10,073 bases of DNA, from the NCBI GenBank assembly GCA_036940085.1, contig JALLBK010000710.1, forward strand, positions 1 to 10,073. Direction: 5' to 3'. This DNA comes from Discostella pseudostelligera. Lineage: Eukaryota; Bacillariophyta; Thalassiosirophyceae; Thalassiosirales; Thalassiosiraceae. Of this stretch, positions 7,471-10,073 are shown piece after piece. Numbering within the stretch: the stretch's first letter is position 1; each line of letters begins with the position of its first letter. Made by a program: the position numbers and the translations under genes. The notes under the pieces were generated by a model, which was given only the letters and a program-made list of their open reading frames with translations, was not told the origin of the DNA and did not search any database.

Positions 7471-7600
7471 CTTCCTCATCGTCATCGTCATGGTCGTCAT
7501 CATCGTCGCCATCCCCCCTCTTCTTAGCATAACCACCATCATCATTGCCGCTGTCTTCATCATCGTTGTCGTCATCATCATTGCCGCCATTGTCGTCGTC
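7471..7600. repeat. GTCATC / GAT-GAC trinucleotide-rich tract
   Basis: The plus strand is rich in TCATCG, TCGTCA and CATCAT. On the minus strand it reads as Asp-rich coding sequence of the transposase relic. The forward frames through here (Val/Ile-rich, Ser-rich) are antisense shadows of this acidic stretch. Confidence 0.6.
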
Positions 7601-7724
7601 CCGCCCCCCCGCCCTTCATGGCACAACCACCTTCTTCCCCATTGTCACCGGTGAAGACGAGAGCAATCTCGTCCTCTATCTCCTCCCCATTATTGTAGTC
7701 AATATCAGTTGTGGTGGCGGATGT

Positions 7725-7746
7725 GCTGGTGAAAGGCTGGTGAAAG
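7725..7746. repeat. Perfect 11-bp tandem duplication
   Basis: GCTGGTGAAAG is present twice with no gap (7725-7735 and 7736-7746). Because 11 is not a multiple of three, the second copy shifts the transposase frame. With a single copy, the Ser/Thr-rich text before and after lies in one frame (VAFTS continuing to TSATTTDIDYNN). It is a clear local slippage or repair event. Confidence 0.9.
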
Positions 7747-9143
7747 CGACATTACTCGATTGTTTTGTCGGAGCCGCTGACGTATTGGTATTGGTGAGGG
7801 ATGGTGCATTGGTATTATTGTTGGAGGAACGTATGCGTCAAGATTGGATGACTGGTGCTGGTGCCAATGTGCCTGCAGTAGATGTAGTGGAGGTATTGTT
7901 GGTTGTCATAGAGAAATTTTGAGCGCTGGCATTGGCTGCGGCTGACCGAGTTCTGGTGGTTCTGGTGGTGGTGGATGGGCCAAGTGATGGTGATGGCAAT
8001 GGGGGAGGTGGTTTTTGTCTTTTGGGTGGCGTATCAAGATATTGGTAGGATATCCAGCACTATTGGAATGATATGATATTATTACTTGTTGTATTTCTTG
8101 TTGTCCATGGTATGATATTGATCATGGATAGTACACACACGTGAGTGATGGTGATGGTGATGGGTAGTGTGGCGGGTGGAAGTGGGCCAAGTGAGTACCT
8201 GGAACATCAAGGAACAGCGCAAAGAACATGGGCCTCATGGGCATAGGTGTGTGTATTGGAAGGAAGTGATGACAAGAGGAGGTGAATCACTCATATTGCC
8301 ATAAAATAGCTAAAAAGGGGGGGAAGGCGAAATTGGCACAAAAGGCGATTTTAGAGGAGAATGCGCCATTCTAAATTGCAAAAAGAAGAAGCTTGCATAC
8401 AAAACATATAAGAAAATTGTAGGTGTGACATTACAAATGATTAAATCACCAATGCTACAGGAAATAAAGCTGTCCAAGTGAATTATTTTAATTAATTGAA
8501 ATCTTTGAGTGAGAGATTTTGCCCAAATAAATTAGGGTGAAGGTACTTTTACCCACTTAAAGTGATGGTGAAACATGGAAAATTCAATTCTGTGAGGGTA
8601 AGTATATTTTGGCTATTTTTGTCCTGCATGCATGGTATGACATGAAGCCATGGATCATGATGGATCTGCAAATCCTCATCACTCTTCCACTCTAGTAGAA
8701 GAGAGAGGATTTTTTTCATCTCTTCATGGCCTCAAGTACTGTCTGCAGTCTGCAGTCCATAGTTGTCTGTTGTTGTCTACTGCTAATGATGATGCTAATG
8801 CTTCTTCTTCATCGTCCCCACTAATACCTAGTCCTACTAGTAGTACCAACAACCAAAAGAACCAAATAAGAACCAACAACCACCAAGAAGAATAAGGAGA
8901 AACAAAAGGAAGTCCTCCTCCTGCTCTATTCAACTCTTTGTAGCACCATCCTCAGGCAGCCACTGCAGTCCTTCACCACAGCACTCACAGCAGGAATCAC
9001 TCCTAGAAGAGGAGTACTACATCATGCTTGTTCTTTACTTGATGCCACCACTACTAGTAGTGCATTAACCACTCATACTCCATACTCATGATCATCATCT
9101 CATCATCAAAATCAAAACAAGTCTTCTTACATTCTCTCTTAGT

Positions 9144-9221
9144 ACCTGCACCTGCACCTGCACCTGCACCTGCACCTGCACCCTGCACCCTGCACCCTGC
9201 ACCCTGCACCCTGCACCCTGC
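9144..9221. repeat. Compound satellite: six hexamers then six heptamers
   Basis: Six perfect copies of ACCTGC (9144-9179) are followed without a break by six perfect copies of ACCCTGC (9180-9221). The units differ by a single inserted C. Frames across the array (Pro/Ala on plus, Gly/Ala and GCRVQGA on minus) are products of the repeat. Confidence 0.97.
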
Positions 9222-9343
9222 ACTTATCTCAGAGGACCTCACACAAGCTAATATTGGAACTAAAACCAATTAATTTTTTTTATTTTTTTTCACTGGAACG
9301 AGAACTTCACAAGGTCATACGTACAAATGAATGGTTTCACGTG

Positions 9344-9390
9344 ACATAGTCACTTGTTTTAAACAATAGTTAATTGTTTCAAGTCTATGT
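9344..9390. repeat. Imperfect inverted repeat / hairpin
   Basis: ACATAG-TC-ACTTG-TTTT-AAACAAT on the left pairs with ATTGTTT-CAAGT-CTATGT on the right, leaving AGTTA as the loop. About 18 base pairs form, with a 2-base and a 4-base bulge on the left arm only. A CACGTG palindrome (9338-9343) lies next to it. It may be an eroded miniature inverted-repeat element or a chance structure in AT-rich DNA. Confidence 0.5.
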
Positions 9391-9676
9391 AGTAAATTGT
9401 ATCAAATAGTACTATAATACCTCTACTACATACTACAGATTAAATTGGTAGTCAACTGTTGAACCCGTGTATTGGTTCTAGTGAAATTACTATTGATCTC
9501 ATTCCAATGAACTACTTTACACACTATTCCAATACTACTCATACCAATACATAGACATTACGTCCAATCTAGTACATCGATGTAGTCAATCTCACTTGCT
9601 AGTATTATGATTAAATGACATAAGAATTCTAACCACACACACCGATACTGCATCCATTCTCCTCCTCCATCATCCA

Positions 9677-10073
9677 CTATTTACTCCTCACCCAGCTCTT
9701 CCTTCCCATACCAGTCATCTCACCCCTTTTACGCTTGTTACCAGCATTGGCTCCTCCATTCCTGCCTTTCCCATGCTCCTCCTCGTCCTCGTCCTCGTCC
9801 TCCTCCTCTTCATCCTCATCCTCCTTGTCATCATTCTCATCCTTGTCTTCTTCATCCTCATGTCCAGGCTTCCTATTATCATTATTGTCAATAACGGTAC
9901 CCTCGCCCTCACCCTCATCCTCTCTGTCAGCATCCATCATCCCGCATTGACCTCCCCTTGCAACCGGCGCCATGAATCCTTCATCACCATCACTGTCACC
10001 ATCCTGGCCTTCATCAATTGCATCATCACCTTCGGGATCCTCTTTTTCTTCTCGCGTTCTCAATAAGCTGTGA
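9677..10073 (-). CDS. Acidic C-terminal region of an unidentified protein, 5'-partial
   Basis: On the minus strand the frame is open from the right window edge to a TAG at 9677, about 131 codons. The first in-window candidate start is TTG at 10063, so the gene or an exon continues to the right. The sequence is hydrophilic: Asp/Glu/Gly-rich with EGDDAIDEGQDGDSDGDEG, then a nearly pure Glu/Asp run, then GNKRKRGEM with a possible nuclear localisation signal, ending in GRKSWVRSK. Acidic runs followed by a basic tail are common in nuclear and nucleolar proteins such as chromatin and ribosome-biogenesis factors; I do not recognise the family. The opposite strand gives poly-Ser or Leu/Ile frames, best read as shadows. 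Because the DNA is repetitive (GAG/GAC/GAT), a non-coding simple repeat is the main alternative. Splicing close to the right edge (CTTATTGAG or CACAG acceptors) is possible. Confidence 0.45.
   Translation of the reverse strand, partial: HSLLRTREEKEDPEGDDAIDEGQDGDSDGDEGFMAPVARGGQCGMMDADREDEGEGEGTVIDNNDNRKPGHEDEEDKDENDDKEDEDEEEEDEDEDEEEHGKGRNGGANAGNKRKRGEMTGMGRKSWVRSK

Larger units (their letters stand above)
6648..8038 (-). mobile_element. Decayed, core-deleted Mutator-like (MULE) element remnant
   Basis: The coding remains of a MULE transposase run right to left: a Pro/Ser/Thr-rich N-terminal region, an acidic Asp-rich stretch, then directly the C-terminal SWIM finger and CCHC knuckle. The DDE catalytic core expected between them is absent. 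I could not define terminal inverted repeats or target-site duplications; a weak candidate pair (TGTTTCACC at 6105 and its complement at 8567) is too short to trust. The boundaries given are those of the coding remains only. Confidence 0.6.
7271..8038 (-). pseudogene. MULE transposase N-terminal region, frame-broken
   Basis: Read right to left, a coherent protein text appears once its breaks are allowed for: TPPKRQKPPPP (possible nuclear localisation signal), a Thr/Ser/Ala/Asn-rich region, DYNNGEEIEDE, a long Asp-rich run, then MTELDMPQDPFAF and PKEFEAAHKKRKAYTD. Visible breaks are TGA at 7840-7838, an 11-bp tandem duplication at 7746-7725, a one-base slip at a C7 run (7610-7604), and loss of frame at 7273-7271, where the C-terminal fragment begins. 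Assignment to the MULE rests on its position directly before the SWIM fragment on the same strand. Acidic and basic N-terminal regions are common in transposases, but I recognise no conserved domain in this part. Confidence 0.45.
8041..9676. other. 1.6-kb gene-poor, repeat-rich stretch
   Basis: I see no convincing gene. The left part (8041-8640) is AT-rich with GTGATGG runs, and the 10-mer CATGGTATGA occurs at 8106 and 8631. A Ser/Asn-rich 81-codon ATG frame at 8650-8895 (+) overlies TCT/AAC-type low-complexity DNA and is not supported. The part at 8900-9140 is CTC/CAC-rich. Then come the ACCTGC satellite and AT-rich DNA with an imperfect hairpin at 9344-9390. The stretch may include the flank of the transposon relic. 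Confidence 0.5.

Noticed and set aside
7328..7922. Plus-strand Val/Ile-rich and Ser-rich frames
   Set aside because: They are antisense shadows of the Asp-rich transposase N-terminal region; the minus strand gives the coherent protein text.
6105..8575. TGTTTCACC at 6105-6113 and its complement at 8567-8575 as terminal inverted repeats of the MULE
   Set aside because: A 9-bp match with poor flanking similarity, and no clear target-site duplication. It is too weak to define element ends without comparison to other copies.
8106..8640. Direct repeat CATGGTATGA at 8106-8115 and 8631-8640
   Set aside because: Ten bases only, and similarity does not extend clearly on either side; chance is plausible in this composition.
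8650..8895. 81-codon Ser/Asn-rich ATG frame on the plus strand
   Set aside because: The composition follows from TCT, AAC and CAT repeats in the DNA. There is no domain, no neighbouring coding signal and no clear promoter.
9735..10066. Poly-Ser and Leu/Ile-rich plus frames
   Set aside because: They are produced by the complement of GAG/GAC/GAT codons. The minus frame, with its acidic run and basic tail, is more protein-like.
1..10073. CRISPR array, bacterial operons or tRNA/rRNA genes
   Set aside because: There are no regularly spaced repeats with unique spacers, and the genes are intron-containing eukaryotic types. I saw no tRNA- or rRNA-like sequence by eye, though a covariance-model scan was not possible.

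Overview
The window reads as nuclear DNA of a microbial eukaryote, most likely a diatom (stramenopile). The reasons are short spliceosomal introns (69-93 bp, GT-AG), compact gene spacing, a diatom-style FYVE-like zinc finger, a TLDc protein, a protein O-fucosyltransferase with a type II membrane layout, and the decayed remains of a Mutator-like (MULE) transposase. The diatom assignment is inferred from remembered family resemblance, not from a search.

Layout. Positions 1-945 (+) hold the 3' part of a FYVE-like zinc-finger gene that begins left of the window. Positions 946-1337 are a spacer with an AATAAA signal and two E2F-like GCGGGAA motifs. Positions 1338-2633 (+) are an intact single-exon TLDc-domain gene with an acidic N-terminus. 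Only 42 bp separate its stop from that of the next, convergent gene. This is an eight-exon O-fucosyltransferase-family gene at 5688-2676 (-). I resolved its introns by hand; they give an 820-residue protein with an N-terminal membrane anchor, a stem containing a 68-residue tandem duplication, and the complete catalytic domain. Positions 5689-6647 are its upstream region, with a GGT/GGC-rich tract, an overlapping upstream ORF, GATACTTA repeats and GGCGGGAA motifs. Positions 6648-8038 (-) are a MULE transposase relic with its SWIM finger and CCHC knuckle intact, its catalytic core missing, and several readable lesions (in-frame stops, an 11-bp tandem duplication, a homopolymer slip). Positions 8041-9676 have no convincing gene but hold a hexamer-to-heptamer satellite and an imperfect hairpin. 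Positions 9677-10073 (-) look like the 3' end of an acidic-tail protein gene that continues to the right.

The left half (FYVE-like, TLDc, O-fucosyltransferase) is ordinary gene-dense DNA. The FYVE-like and TLDc proteins could both act at endolysosomal membranes, and the O-fucosyltransferase should act in the ER or Golgi, but nothing shows that they work together. The right half is repeat-rich accessory DNA. I did not find a clearly new biological system. The most useful points are the exon model, the duplicated stem, two in-frame splice ambiguities, the GGCGGGAA motifs in two promoters, and the detailed decay record of the transposase.
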